Assembly (NCBI GenBank): GCA_029256485.1
Contig: JAQSXU010000001.1
Span: 62,001 to 126,000 of the forward strand
Length of the DNA stretch: 64,000 nucleotides
Source of the DNA: Clostridiaceae bacterium
Lineage (GTDB): Bacteria > Bacillota_A > Clostridia > Clostridiales > Clostridiaceae
Reading direction: 5' to 3'
Program-made: the position numbers and the translations under genes
Part shown: piece by piece, positions 34,094-43,444 of the stretch
How the letters are laid out: each line of letters starts with the position of its first letter
Numbering within the stretch: the stretch's first letter is position 1
Notes under the pieces: generated by a model
Told to the model about the DNA's origin: nothing
The model's input: the letters and a program-made list of their open reading frames with translations, nothing else
Databases searched by the model: none

Positions 34094-35623
34094 TTGAAAA
34101 ATAAAAAAATATTGTTTTTAGTAATAGGTCTAATAATTGCATTATCACTTATTGTAATATCTTTTTTTATGAAAAATAAAGAAGAAGTTGGGGAAATACA
34201 TTTAGAAGAAGAACAACATGTATTGCCAGAACATGCACTACAATTAATTTCATTTACTAATAATGGTTTAGTATCACTCTATAATACAAATACAACGAAG
34301 AATATTGATACATTTGATTTAAAAAGATTTATTGAATTTGAAGAAGTAATAGTTACTGAAAATCCAATACAAGAACCGATTAAAGAACCCATAAAAGAAA
34401 TCCCTGCTGAAGAATTACCAGTAGAGATACCTAAAGAAACACCTGAAAAAAACTTGGAGTATTACAAGAATTTTATTAAAACTCCAATTACCATTGAAAA
34501 AGGGGATAGTGCTTGGAAAATTCAAAAAAGTTTAACTCCTACAAGAAATATTGCAATTATGTTAGAACTGGTAAAAGAGGTTAATGGAAATAAAACACTT
34601 CATCCAATATATCCAGGAGAAGAAAGAATTTTTCTAAGTGAACCTGATATTACAAAACCAACTGTTGAAACATTAAAAGATGAAGAGTTAAAAGCTGAAG
34701 AACCTATAATCGAAGAACATAAAGTAGAAGTAACACCAGAAGAACCTGTAATTGGTATTATAAATAAGGAAGTTAAATTATCAAACGATACAGTATTTAA
34801 ATACAGCAAATCAGAAGAAACAAACACATTATATGCTTATAATGATATTTCTAAATCATTTTATTCTATAACCTCAGAGAATGGAAAATTAAAAGCTAAT
34901 GTACTATTTACAAATTCATCCATTCAAGGATTAATAGATTTTAAGATAATAGAGGGAGATATATATTATTTGTTTAATAATGGCAATAGCGTTAACAAGG
35001 TAACTCTATCAAACCCATATTCGCTTAAAACGATTAATCTTGAAGGAATTACTGATTGTTGGACAGTTAAAGATAATGTTTTATATTATAGTTTTAATGA
35101 TAATCTTAGTAAAATCGACTTAACAAATGATGAAAAAACAAATATTTTAATTGGTGATAAAACTCTGGATATGTTCTTTGTTAATGATACATTATTTGTA
35201 TTAAACACATTTGGAAGTAAAGAAAATAATTCAATATTATTAAAAATAGATACTGCAGATTTAAATGTAGATAAAATTTTAGAACTTAATAATAGTGATA
35301 ATTTTATATTATCAGTTGAAAATAAGAGCGTTGCATATTTGGGACAAATTGAAAAAACTACTGAATTAAATAAAAATATTACAAAAAACAAAGTTGTTGC
35401 TTCTGTAGATTTAAATTTAATGGAGTTAAAACAATCATTTAAAAATATTGACTTTAATAAAACTGTAAGTGGAACGACTGGATATATATATGTCTTAAAT
35501 GATAGTAATGTAAATATCCATAACACAAAGGGTAATATCGAAAAGAGCTTTTCTGTTGAAGGAAATAATATTATGCCTTTGAAGGTGGCAGGAGAGAATA
35601 AATTACTACTTAAATTAAATTAA
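34094..35623 (+). CDS. Membrane-anchored protein with LysM-like domain and C-terminal propeller-like region
   Basis: 509 aa from TTG 34094 (GGGAGAG upstream). A single N-terminal membrane helix (ILFLVIGLIIALSLIVISFF) is followed by a Glu/Pro-rich linker (EPIKEPIKEIPAEELPVEIP). A LysM-like segment lies near residues 130-180 (TIEKGDSAWKIQKSL, IYPGEERIFLSE). After a second Glu/Pro linker come about 280 residues of regularly repeating beta-rich sequence that could fold as a beta-propeller. The layout suggests an exported, wall-associated protein. It follows the RuvC-like gene by 3 bp, although a functional link to recombination is not obvious. Confidence 0.6.
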   Translation: MKNKKILFLVIGLIIALSLIVISFFMKNKEEVGEIHLEEEQHVLPEHALQLISFTNNGLVSLYNTNTTKNIDTFDLKRFIEFEEVIVTENPIQEPIKEPIKEIPAEELPVEIPKETPEKNLEYYKNFIKTPITIEKGDSAWKIQKSLTPTRNIAIMLELVKEVNGNKTLHPIYPGEERIFLSEPDITKPTVETLKDEELKAEEPIIEEHKVEVTPEEPVIGIINKEVKLSNDTVFKYSKSEETNTLYAYNDISKSFYSITSENGKLKANVLFTNSSIQGLIDFKIIEGDIYYLFNNGNSVNKVTLSNPYSLKTINLEGITDCWTVKDNVLYYSFNDNLSKIDLTNDEKTNILIGDKTLDMFFVNDTLFVLNTFGSKENNSILLKIDTADLNVDKILELNNSDNFILSVENKSVAYLGQIEKTTELNKNITKNKVVASVDLNLMELKQSFKNIDFNKTVSGTTGYIYVLNDSNVNIHNTKGNIEKSFSVEGNNIMPLKVAGENKLLLKLN

Positions 35624-35641
35624 TTATTAAGGGAGGTTTGA

Positions 35642-36466
35642 ATGACAATATACAAAGATTATAATAGCAATTTTTTAGGGGAAGCACCAAAATATAAAGA
35701 AGAAAAAGATATTCTAAATTACTTTTTATATGTATTTGAATTTAACTGGACTTTACCAGCATTTGAACAATATCAAGCAAATATTAGAGAGCATTTTGAG
35801 TTTGAGTTAAATAAAATATTAAATACAAATAAAGAACTTAGTAATGAAAAACAGTGGTGGGGACTTATTTTAATTGCACTTAGAGATATTTCAATAGAAG
35901 CAGAATTTCATTATGCAGTTGAAATTATAAATAAGATATTTAAAAGTATAAAGATAACATCAGAAGATAGCTTGAAGGAATCTGCTAACAAGATAAATAG
36001 TGCATTATTTTCAGAAATACCAGATGTTTTATGGATAAGACCATTAGAATTAGTGGCATTAAATTCAGATGCATTAACTAATGATAATGCTATGAATTAT
36101 TTGCTTGAAAACACAGAAGCTATAAAAAAAATTTTTACTAAAAATCTAACGCAAAAAGATGTAAATATGGAATATATGAACAACTTATTGATTAATGGAA
36201 AAAAATTTGATTTAAAATATGCTGATTTTTGGAGTATTTATTTTGAAGTATTTATTTTGTATTTTATATCAATATATGACTTTCTTCAATATTCAGATAA
36301 GTTGAATCACAAAGAACAAATAGAACATATTGCTGAATTATTAAAAAAGACAAATTTGGTTTTCTTCGTAGCGTCTATTAAAAATAAAATAAAAATAGAT
36401 AAGGTAAATAATGAAGTTACTGAACTTGTAGTTCCATTTATGCAAAAGGATAATGAAAACATATAA
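35642..36466 (+). CDS. Hypothetical protein
   Basis: 274 aa, not recognised. Helical, with many aromatic residues and a hydrophobic stretch (FWSIYFEVFILYFISIYDFL, near 200-218). SD GGGAGG lies just before the ATG, 18 bp after the LysM-like gene. It is the last gene of the operon starting at 32620 and is followed by a 14-bp terminator. Confidence 0.55.
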   Translation: MTIYKDYNSNFLGEAPKYKEEKDILNYFLYVFEFNWTLPAFEQYQANIREHFEFELNKILNTNKELSNEKQWWGLILIALRDISIEAEFHYAVEIINKIFKSIKITSEDSLKESANKINSALFSEIPDVLWIRPLELVALNSDALTNDNAMNYLLENTEAIKKIFTKNLTQKDVNMEYMNNLLINGKKFDLKYADFWSIYFEVFILYFISIYDFLQYSDKLNHKEQIEHIAELLKKTNLVFFVASIKNKIKIDKVNNEVTELVVPFMQKDNENI

Positions 36467-36523
36467 TTACGAGTACACAACTTAAAGTGTGGACTATTTA
36501 TACAAAATGAATAATTTATAGTA

Positions 36524-36566
36524 AAAGCCTTCAGTTCTTTAATAATACTGAAGGCTTTTATTATAA
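36524..36566 (+). terminator. Terminator
   Basis: TAAAAGCCTTCAGT / ACTGAAGGCTTTTA perfect 14-bp stem (36524-36537, 36549-36562) followed by TT. Confidence 0.9.
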
Positions 36567-36603
36567 ATTATCAAGTAACGAATATTTCTGTAATGCGAAT
36601 CAT

Positions 36604-36735
36604 TATATAATCGGTTTTCCATTCATGGCATATTGTCTATGACAGATATCACATTCAAAGTAATATAATAATGGATATAAAATTTTAACCCCAACTTTAG
36701 AAAATGGGGTTTCTTTTCTGTTTTGGATAAATCAA
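36604..36735 (-). pseudogene. Remnant of a Cys-containing protein (C-terminal fragment)
   Basis: On the minus strand an open stretch without a start codon reads KVGVKILYPLLYYFECDICH and continues RQYAMNGKPII to a TAA at 36606-36604. The CDIC pair and compact hydrophobic sequence look like the end of a real zinc-binding protein, not random AT-rich DNA. No start or ribosome binding site was found, and a stop lies upstream in frame. A short stem (36687-36693 with 36705-36711) falls in the same place. I read the rest of 36467-36769 as non-coding. Confidence 0.4.
36687..36717 (+). terminator. Possible second terminator
   Basis: AACCCCA / TGGGGTT stem, loop 11 nt, then TCTTTTC. Weak; it overlaps the gene remnant on the other strand. 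Confidence 0.4.
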
Positions 36736-36769
36736 TACATTTAGTTTGTAATATTATTTAAAAAAAGTA

Positions 36770-36813
36770 TTGCAATATATAGTAAATGAAGTTATAATAT
36801 TGACTATAGTAAA
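36770..36813 (+). promoter_or_regulatory. ssb promoter with operator just downstream
   Basis: TTGCAA (36770-36775), 17 nt, TATAAT (36793-36798), followed at once by TTGACTATAGTAAA (36800-36813), one mismatch from the palindrome. Here the operator sits near the transcription start rather than on the -35 box. Confidence 0.7.
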
Positions 36814-36914
36814 TATCATTTGTGTAGTTATAAAAGGAAAACGAGATAACTATAATAAATCATAGACTTATAAAAAAGGTTTAATAATTATAATTTATAT
36901 ATAGGAGGTATACG

Positions 36915-37493
36915 ATGTATACAATAGAAAAAGTAATAAGAAATATTAAGGGGCAAGATAAAGAAGTAAGAGCATTTTTTGGAAAAGGAAGATTAACTGC
37001 TGATGTACCTGAAATTAGATTAGCAAAAGATTTGAAAGTTATGTCTGCTTTTGGCTTTTCACTTGCATGTGATGCAGGTAAAAATACCGATGGAAGTAGA
37101 AAATCAGTGTTTTTCCCAGTAACTTTATGGGAGAAAAATGCCGATAATATACTTAAAATTTCTGAATCGGTAAAAAAGCAAGAAGTTGAATTAGGTATGA
37201 TGCCAAGAGGACTTAAAGGTAGGGAAATTCTAATTTTTGGTAGAATTGAAAAACAAACTTACACGTCTAATAGTGGTGAAAGTAAAGAAAGCGAAGTTCT
37301 TATTGTGGAACGTTTTGGATTTTCAGATTATCCAAGAGCTACTACTAACAACACAAATGCTTCTAATGTTCAAGAATCACCAACTTCTTCAACAGCTACG
37401 GATGATTTTAAAGATGAAGGATATACAGAAGTTTTTAACGAAGAAGACGATGAATTTGAAGAAATCGATGAATTTGAAGATATTCCTTTCTAA
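36915..37493 (+). CDS. ssb: Single-stranded DNA-binding protein
   Basis: 192 aa. The N-terminal OB fold has FGKGRLTADVPEIRLAKD, SVFFPVTLWEKNADNI and GREILIFGRIEKQTY. A low-complexity Thr/Ser/Asn linker follows. The very acidic tail ends in DEFEDIPF, the usual SSB tip that recruits replication and repair proteins. It binds ssDNA at the replication fork and during transfer. SD AGGAGG precedes the ATG. It is monocistronic with its own operator-associated promoter and a strong terminator. The primase gene follows. Confidence 0.88.
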   Translation: MYTIEKVIRNIKGQDKEVRAFFGKGRLTADVPEIRLAKDLKVMSAFGFSLACDAGKNTDGSRKSVFFPVTLWEKNADNILKISESVKKQEVELGMMPRGLKGREILIFGRIEKQTYTSNSGESKESEVLIVERFGFSDYPRATTNNTNASNVQESPTSSTATDDFKDEGYTEVFNEEDDEFEEIDEFEDIPF

Positions 37494-37509
37494 TTCGTGA
37501 TAAGGAATT

Positions 37510-37548
37510 ATTAAGGGCAAGGTAAATTTATCCTTGCCCTTAATTTTA
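37510..37548 (+). terminator. Terminator after ssb
   Basis: ATTAAGGGCAAGG / CCTTGCCCTTAAT perfect 13-bp stem (37510-37522, 37532-37544) then TTTTATA. Confidence 0.9.
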
Positions 37549-37596
37549 TAAAAAGGTTTAAAATTTTTACATAGTAATAATTTTTAGGAGGAAAGT

Positions 37597-39165
37597 ATGG
37601 CTAATATGGATAAACAGCAGTTTTTGGAGAAAGTGATTAATGATGTTCGTGCTCTTTCAGTAGTTGATATTTTAAACACAAGAATAAAGCTAATTCGAAT
37701 GGGTGGAAATTATAAGGCACTTTGCCCTTTTCATAATGATAGAACCATAGGTAGCTTTGTTGCATCTGAATCAAAAGGTATATGGAAGTGTTTTTCATGT
37801 GGTGAAGGTGGAGATGGTATTAAATTTATTGCAAAATATGATGGTATAAATTATGTAGAATCAGCATTTAATATTGCATTAGATTTCAGTTTAATAACTT
37901 CAATTGAATATGATGAATACTTTACTAAGAGAAGATATTCTAAAGACCAAATAACAAAAATTGAAAAAACATATACAGATTTAGATAGAGAAAGATTAAA
38001 AAGTAATATTGCTAATGAAGAAACACTAAATAATATATTCAAAATATTTATCAATGCTATAGAAAAATGTTATAAAGATAATGATAAGTATATTGGTAGA
38101 TTATCAAAAGAACATAAAAAGCATTTACTGGAAGAAAGAGAGCTGTCGGAAGAAGATATAGAAAATGGTATGTTCTTTACATTCCCAGACAAAAGAACAA
38201 AAATATGGAATATATTTAAAGAAGAGTTATTAAAAAATAAATTATCTATAGAAGTATTAAGTACAATCCCAGGATTTTTTAAAGATAAAAAAGGTGATTA
38301 TACTTTTGTCGGACACAAGGGAATTGGTATTGGAATAAAAAATACTGATGAAAAAATTATAGGCATTCAAGTTCGTCATGATAAAGTAGATGAAGGCAAA
38401 AATAGATATATTTGGTTTAGTTCTGATTTTGCAAATTATAAAGACGATTGTTCTGATGGTACTTCAAGTGGTTCTCCAATTGATGTTGTGTTCCCTAAAT
38501 CAGAGAATTTTAAGACAGGAAATCTCTTTATCACTGAAGGAAGATTTAAGGCATTAAAAATTTGTGAAAAATTTGGTGCAGTTGCAATATCTGTACAAGG
38601 TGTATGTTCGTGGAGAAATATAATAAATGAAATTAAAAAGATAAATGAATCTAAAAAATTAGAAAAGCTTTATGATAATTCGCCATTAAAAAAGAATTTA
38701 AAATTTTCAACTTTTAAATTTAATAAGAGCTATATATCTTTTGACGCAGATATGAACTACAAGAACCAAGTTTTTGAACAAGCAAGCAAACTATCTGAAG
38801 AACTAAGAAATCAATTATCTTTTATTACTGTTTATTCGCTATGGAATGAAGAATTCGGTAAAGGTATTGATGATGTCTTAATAAGATGTGATAAAGAAAA
38901 TATATCAATTAATGAAAAAATGGTAAGCTCTTGTTGCGAAGATTGGGATAAAAAACACGCAAATTTAATAATTAAAATAAAAGAAGAAACAGATTATGAA
39001 GAAACAAAAGATATTCCAATGGAAGTAATGCAAGAATATTTTTCTAATATATTAAAACCACAAATTGAAATAGCAATTAAAGATGCAGAAAATAAAAGGT
39101 TAGAAAAAAAGCAAAATAAAAAGAAAAATTGCGATTATCTCTATGATTATAGAATTAGTGTTTAA
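37597..39165 (+). CDS. dnaG: DnaG-type primase
   Basis: 522 aa. The N-terminal CHC2 zinc finger is complete: CPFHND near residue 43 and WKCFSCGEGGDGIKFI near 67-80. A central region of 200 residues follows. The TOPRIM core then shows LFITEGRFKALKICEKFGA with the catalytic Glu near 312, and YISFDADMNYKNQVFEQA with acidic residues near 382. The protein would make RNA primers for the element's DnaE polymerase. It lacks a recognisable DnaB-binding C-terminus. SD AGGAGG precedes the ATG. It is one transcription unit, with a terminator directly after the stop. Confidence 0.85.
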   Translation: MANMDKQQFLEKVINDVRALSVVDILNTRIKLIRMGGNYKALCPFHNDRTIGSFVASESKGIWKCFSCGEGGDGIKFIAKYDGINYVESAFNIALDFSLITSIEYDEYFTKRRYSKDQITKIEKTYTDLDRERLKSNIANEETLNNIFKIFINAIEKCYKDNDKYIGRLSKEHKKHLLEERELSEEDIENGMFFTFPDKRTKIWNIFKEELLKNKLSIEVLSTIPGFFKDKKGDYTFVGHKGIGIGIKNTDEKIIGIQVRHDKVDEGKNRYIWFSSDFANYKDDCSDGTSSGSPIDVVFPKSENFKTGNLFITEGRFKALKICEKFGAVAISVQGVCSWRNIINEIKKINESKKLEKLYDNSPLKKNLKFSTFKFNKSYISFDADMNYKNQVFEQASKLSEELRNQLSFITVYSLWNEEFGKGIDDVLIRCDKENISINEKMVSSCCEDWDKKHANLIIKIKEETDYEETKDIPMEVMQEYFSNILKPQIEIAIKDAENKRLEKKQNKKKNCDYLYDYRISV

Positions 39166-39200
39166 AATAACGCAGGATAACTTTCCTACGTTATTTTTTT
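39166..39200 (+). terminator. Terminator after primase gene
   Basis: AATAACG..AGGA / TCCT..CGTTATT stem (one internal mismatch) followed by seven T. Confidence 0.85.
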
Positions 39201-39289
39201 CATCACTTTTAACTAAAATATATAAATCTATAAAATAGGTATTTTTAATATTTAAAATTAATTTTTTTAGGCAGGAGGATTTTTACATA

Positions 39290-41056
39290 ATGGCAAGAGA
39301 AATTTATATAACAGTCACAGGTATTAGTGCAAAACACCCTGGTAAACAATTAGTAGATGTCGGAGATACTCTTGATTTAATAAAAGAGGAAAATGAATTT
39401 GACAAAGATGCAATTGCTGTTTATTTGGGTAATGCACAAGTAGGATATGTAGGGAATAGTTCTAATACGGTTGTAGGAGGGACTGTGCCAGCGAGTGAAA
39501 TCAAAGACAAGTTTAATGGTAGTCTAAAAGCAAAAGCGATTATAACAGAAATTACAACTGTATTTTTTAAAAGCAGAAGTTCTAAAGCATTTATATGTAA
39601 AGTAATATTTGAAAAGGCGAAGAGGGATGTAATCAAAATGGAAAAAGAATTTAAATTTAAGTTAGTTGGAGCAAGAACACTTTATCCACAAAAGTTTTTA
39701 TTAGGGAATGAAATAGCAAATAAGGTTACACCAAAAGTAAATCTTGTTTTAGAACATGATAAAATAGTAGCTCAATTTAATGGTAATAATGTTGGTCACA
39801 TAGATAATAAAAAAGAAGATGGTTTAAGTTCATATGATGACCTAAAAGAAATTTTAAAGACTGAAAGAGTTGCTACAATTATTGGAGCAGTAGGAACACA
39901 TTTTATTGGTTTATTAAAAGTTGATGAATCAGAAATTGTTTCTGAGCAAAACATTAAAACATTAAAAAGCATTGTTGAAAAAATTGTTACAGAAGGAATC
40001 GCAACACAATCAGAAATAGACAAAAGAATTGCATATATGAAAAAGTATGGTGTTACAGAACGTCAAATGATTACTGTATTTAGTAGTTTTAAAAAGTATC
40101 CTGATGAAGTTGCAAAAAGAATTCCAAACCCTAAGACATTTTACATTGATAATACAGGAATTTTAAGAAGAGCGATTGGATATATCAATATTCGAAGAAA
40201 TCTTCTTTTTGAAGGAGATAGAGGCGTAGGGAAGAACGTATTGTGTGAAACATTAGCGTGGTTATTCAAAAGACCACTTTATGAGTTTTCAATAAACTCT
40301 CAGCATAGTAACAATGATATGCTTGGTGGTAGAACATTTGAAGATGCTATGAATGAAAGTAAGGAAGAATCAGTGAATTTTATTAAAGGAATAAGTGGTT
40401 TCTTCAAAATAGGATTTAAAAAATTCTTTACTTCAAATGTTGAAGAAAACGAAGCAATACAATTTATGGGTATTTTTAAGAAAGTAGTTTCGTATTTTAC
40501 TGGTAAGAAAATCACATATGAACCTGATATTATAGTTCAATCAGCAGAGTATGGTGGGATTTTGGTATTTGATGAATTTAATACTTCTTATGGAAATGTT
40601 ATGTCATTATTCAACTCACTGTTAGATGAACGTAGAAGAATACAAGTGCCAGGTTATAAAATGGTAGAAGCTGATGATAATTTTTTTGCAATTGCAACAC
40701 AAAATAAAGATTATCAAGGTACTTTTGAAAATAATGAAGCTACAGTTGACCGTTTCATACCGATAGTATTTCCTACTTTAACAAATATTGAAGATATTCT
40801 TTATTCAAAAGTTAAAGACGTTTCATATGACACTGTTAATAGATGTCAAAATCTATTTAAGAGCATTAAAAAGTGTGTTGAAGACGGGGAAATTAGTGAA
40901 AAGTCTTTAACATTAAGAGGGTTTATAGACGCTTGTATGGCTTCTACAATGCAAGATATTAGCTTAAGTGAAGCATTGTATGACAATATAGCAAACAGAG
41001 CAAGCGACATAGACGATAGAAAATCAATCCGTAATATGATTGAAGATATGTTTTAA
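39290..41056 (+). CDS. HIRAN-domain MoxR-type AAA+ ATPase
   Basis: 588 aa. Residues 1-110 match the HIRAN pattern (YITVTGISAKHPG, LDLIKEENEFDKDAIAVY, AQVGYVG), and residues ~118-190 look like a second, weaker copy (LVGARTLYPQ..VAQFNGNNVGHID). The AAA+ core has Walker A EGDRGVGKNV near 306, Walker B GGILVFDEFNT near 423, and sensor FFAIATQNKDYQ, all typical of MoxR/CobS ATPases. HIRAN domains bind DNA ends or ssDNA in other proteins. The next gene, in the same operon, encodes a CobT-like VWA protein, the normal partner of MoxR ATPases in chaperone-like complexes. Confidence 0.85.
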   Translation: MAREIYITVTGISAKHPGKQLVDVGDTLDLIKEENEFDKDAIAVYLGNAQVGYVGNSSNTVVGGTVPASEIKDKFNGSLKAKAIITEITTVFFKSRSSKAFICKVIFEKAKRDVIKMEKEFKFKLVGARTLYPQKFLLGNEIANKVTPKVNLVLEHDKIVAQFNGNNVGHIDNKKEDGLSSYDDLKEILKTERVATIIGAVGTHFIGLLKVDESEIVSEQNIKTLKSIVEKIVTEGIATQSEIDKRIAYMKKYGVTERQMITVFSSFKKYPDEVAKRIPNPKTFYIDNTGILRRAIGYINIRRNLLFEGDRGVGKNVLCETLAWLFKRPLYEFSINSQHSNNDMLGGRTFEDAMNESKEESVNFIKGISGFFKIGFKKFFTSNVEENEAIQFMGIFKKVVSYFTGKKITYEPDIIVQSAEYGGILVFDEFNTSYGNVMSLFNSLLDERRRIQVPGYKMVEADDNFFAIATQNKDYQGTFENNEATVDRFIPIVFPTLTNIEDILYSKVKDVSYDTVNRCQNLFKSIKKCVEDGEISEKSLTLRGFIDACMASTMQDISLSEALYDNIANRASDIDDRKSIRNMIEDMF

Positions 41057-41123
41057 GGTTAGAGTTGTAGGAGGACAAATATAGTTCTCCTACAAACAAT
41101 TTATATAACAAGGAGATATAATT

Positions 41124-43382
41124 ATGAATACAGTAAAGTCTGATACTCTTTCAAAAGTTAAAATGTTTTTAAATAAAGATAATGTATATAAGCAATTAAA
41201 AACTATGGTGTCATATTTAATACCAGATAAATCAGATGTTAAATTGACACTTAATATTGGAGGAGGCTCTTACACTGATGGGAAGAGCATAACAGTAGGT
41301 GTTCCTACAGTTTTTGCAGAAATGGAAAATGAAAAAATATTTACTGCATTAAGAGCACTTATAGGACATGAAAGTCAACATATAAATTCTTCTGATATGA
41401 AAATATTTGGTGACTTTATAAAAGAAATATCAGATTATTTAAATAAAAAATATAAAATTCACCCTGCATATGGAAAGAAAGTTGCTAAACATGTTTTTAA
41501 CTCAGTTGAAGACGGTAGAATTGAAAAAATTCTATGTAATAAGCTTCCTGGGTATTTAAGATATATTAAGTTTCTTAATGGAACATTGTGGGAAAAGCAA
41601 GAAATTAACGGAAATTCTGAACTTGGAGATTTCTTATTTACTATAACTACATTGTCAGTAACAGGTTTGTATCCAAAAAAATATAATGAATTTTACAAAG
41701 GTACTAAGCTTGATGACAATATCAAAAAAATTGAAAATCTCATTATAGATGGAATTAATGCAATTTCTTGTAAGACCTGTGCCAATATCTGTAGAGAGAT
41801 TATTAAAGAAGTTGAAGAATACTTATCTAAACTTCTTATTCATCAATCGAAAGAAGATGAACAATTTATACAAAACATCCCTGACAATATGGAATTTACA
41901 ACAAGTGAAGAAAAAGAACAAAATTCTTCTGGCAGTCAAGGTATTTCAACTCACTTTAAACCTGAAAAGAAAAAAGAGAACAAAAAAGAAGAAGATAATG
42001 AAAATTCTGGTCAAGGTGAAAGTGAAAATGAAGAAATCTCGGATGAAGAAAATGAAAACAACTCAGGGGATAACGGTGACGAAGAAAATGAACAAGAAAC
42101 TGCTGGAAAAGGTTCAGACGATGAATTAGAAGAAAATGATAATTCAGAAGAAGAATCTGATGACAATAGTGATAATGGTTCAAATTCTGATAATGAAGAA
42201 GAAGATGATGAAGATAATGAAAATTCTTCTTCTACTAAAGGCTCTGATGATAATTCTGACGATAAAGAAAATGAAGACGAAAATAGCGATAGTAGTGATA
42301 ATTCAAATTCTGAATCTTCAGATAATGAAGATACAAAAGAAGACAGTTCTAATGATGGGGATGACGGTAATAATGAAATGTCAGACGAAGATGCTGTTAA
42401 TGAGCAAATGAAGGAAATTGAAGACAAAGTAGTTAATGAGGCTAAAGAAAAACTTAAAGAGGATAAAGAAAGTTCTTCTAAAAAGAAAAAAGAGAATGAA
42501 GGCAAATTATCACAAGAAGATATTAAAGAACTTGAAAATGAATATAAGGATGAAAGAATTCGAGATTTTAATGAAATCAAAGGATTTCCTACAAATCATC
42601 AACTCCCTTCTGATTTAAAAAGAGATGGAAATAAATTTAGAAAAGAAGTGGAGAGAATCTTTAAAAACAAAGAAATTGTTAATCAAAAAAACCTCAAGAA
42701 AGGGTTACTTGATACGGGAGAAATTTGGAGAGTTGGAATAAAGGACTATAATGTGTTCGCTAAAAATGGCACTCCTGACAAAAGTGACTTTGTAGCATAT
42801 ATTCTACAAGATGGCTCTGGTAGTATGAGAGAAATAGCTAACAGAGGAAGTGTAAAAGTTACTAAGCAAGAATACAGTGCAGGAGCTTGTGCAATTATTG
42901 AAGAAGGTTTAAAAGGAATAATACCTTTTAAAATATCTACATTTTCTACTAATTCAGGTTATGTTATTCATAATGTAATAAAAGATTTTAATGAAAATAC
43001 TTCTAATAAGAATTTATCATGGAACTTTTTAAAGCATAAACCTGCAAATGGTGGGAATAAAGATGGCTATTCTATTAGAGTTGCTACTAAGGAACTTGAA
43101 AATAGGTCTGAAAAGGATAAAATACTCATTATATTATCTGACGGACTTCCTTCTGATTACAACAGAGGTTATGACGAAGGCATGATAGATGTAAAAGAAG
43201 CAGTAAAAGAAGCAAGAAAAAAAGGTATCTATGTAGTTGCATTGATGTTTGGTTCTAAAGACTTTAGAGATGCTTACATTGATAATTACAAAAACATGTA
43301 TGAAAAAAATATTGTATCTTGTGACCCTGATAAAATCACTAATCAATTGATTAGAGTTTTAAGAGGAGTTATATCAAGATAA
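41124..43382 (+). CDS. CobT-like von Willebrand A domain protein
   Basis: 752 aa. The N-terminal ~250 residues include ALIGHESQHINSSDM and NSVEDGRIEKIL, reminiscent of the CobT/metallopeptidase-like N-domain. Residues ~255-475 are extremely acidic low complexity (Glu, Asp, Asn, Ser), as in CobT-type linkers. A basic segment follows, then a VWA domain near 550-752 with the MIDAS motif DGSGSM (~562-567) and ILIILSDGLPSDYN. With the MoxR ATPase just upstream it would form a metal-dependent remodelling complex. Cobaltochelatase itself is unlikely, because no CobN or corrin genes are present. The antisense Ser-rich frame is a shadow of the acidic region. Confidence 0.82.
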   Translation: MNTVKSDTLSKVKMFLNKDNVYKQLKTMVSYLIPDKSDVKLTLNIGGGSYTDGKSITVGVPTVFAEMENEKIFTALRALIGHESQHINSSDMKIFGDFIKEISDYLNKKYKIHPAYGKKVAKHVFNSVEDGRIEKILCNKLPGYLRYIKFLNGTLWEKQEINGNSELGDFLFTITTLSVTGLYPKKYNEFYKGTKLDDNIKKIENLIIDGINAISCKTCANICREIIKEVEEYLSKLLIHQSKEDEQFIQNIPDNMEFTTSEEKEQNSSGSQGISTHFKPEKKKENKKEEDNENSGQGESENEEISDEENENNSGDNGDEENEQETAGKGSDDELEENDNSEEESDDNSDNGSNSDNEEEDDEDNENSSSTKGSDDNSDDKENEDENSDSSDNSNSESSDNEDTKEDSSNDGDDGNNEMSDEDAVNEQMKEIEDKVVNEAKEKLKEDKESSSKKKKENEGKLSQEDIKELENEYKDERIRDFNEIKGFPTNHQLPSDLKRDGNKFRKEVERIFKNKEIVNQKNLKKGLLDTGEIWRVGIKDYNVFAKNGTPDKSDFVAYILQDGSGSMREIANRGSVKVTKQEYSAGACAIIEEGLKGIIPFKISTFSTNSGYVIHNVIKDFNENTSNKNLSWNFLKHKPANGGNKDGYSIRVATKELENRSEKDKILIILSDGLPSDYNRGYDEGMIDVKEAVKEARKKGIYVVALMFGSKDFRDAYIDNYKNMYEKNIVSCDPDKITNQLIRVLRGVISR
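41940..42540 (+). repeat. Acidic low-complexity coding region
   Basis: GAA/GAT/AAT/TCT-rich stretch inside the VWA gene encoding a Glu-Asp-Asn-Ser linker; imperfect repeats of GAAGAAGAT and GATAATTCT type. Confidence 0.8.
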
Positions 43383-43394
43383 TTTATTTTACAA

Positions 43395-43440
43395 ACATAC
43401 AAAAAAGGAGATAAATAAATCATCTCCTTTTTTTGTATGT
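43395..43440. terminator. Terminator after VWA gene
   Basis: ACATACAAAAAAGGAGAT pairs with 43422-43440 (one extra T as bulge). It works for both strands, as a decayed minus-strand gene ends just after it. Confidence 0.9.
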
Positions 43441-43444
43441 GAAT

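Noticed and set aside
41749..42129. Lys/Met-rich open frame on the plus strand inside the VWA gene
   Set aside because: Alternative frame of GAA/GAT-rich codons; the VWA frame has clear domains.
42011..42580. Long Ser-rich open frame on the minus strand
   Set aside because: It is the mirror of the Glu/Asp-codon linker in the VWA gene; no ribosome binding site, low complexity.
41124..43382. Calling the VWA gene a cobaltochelatase subunit
   Set aside because: No CobN or corrin genes nearby, and the partner ATPase has HIRAN domains; only the domain layout is shared with CobT.
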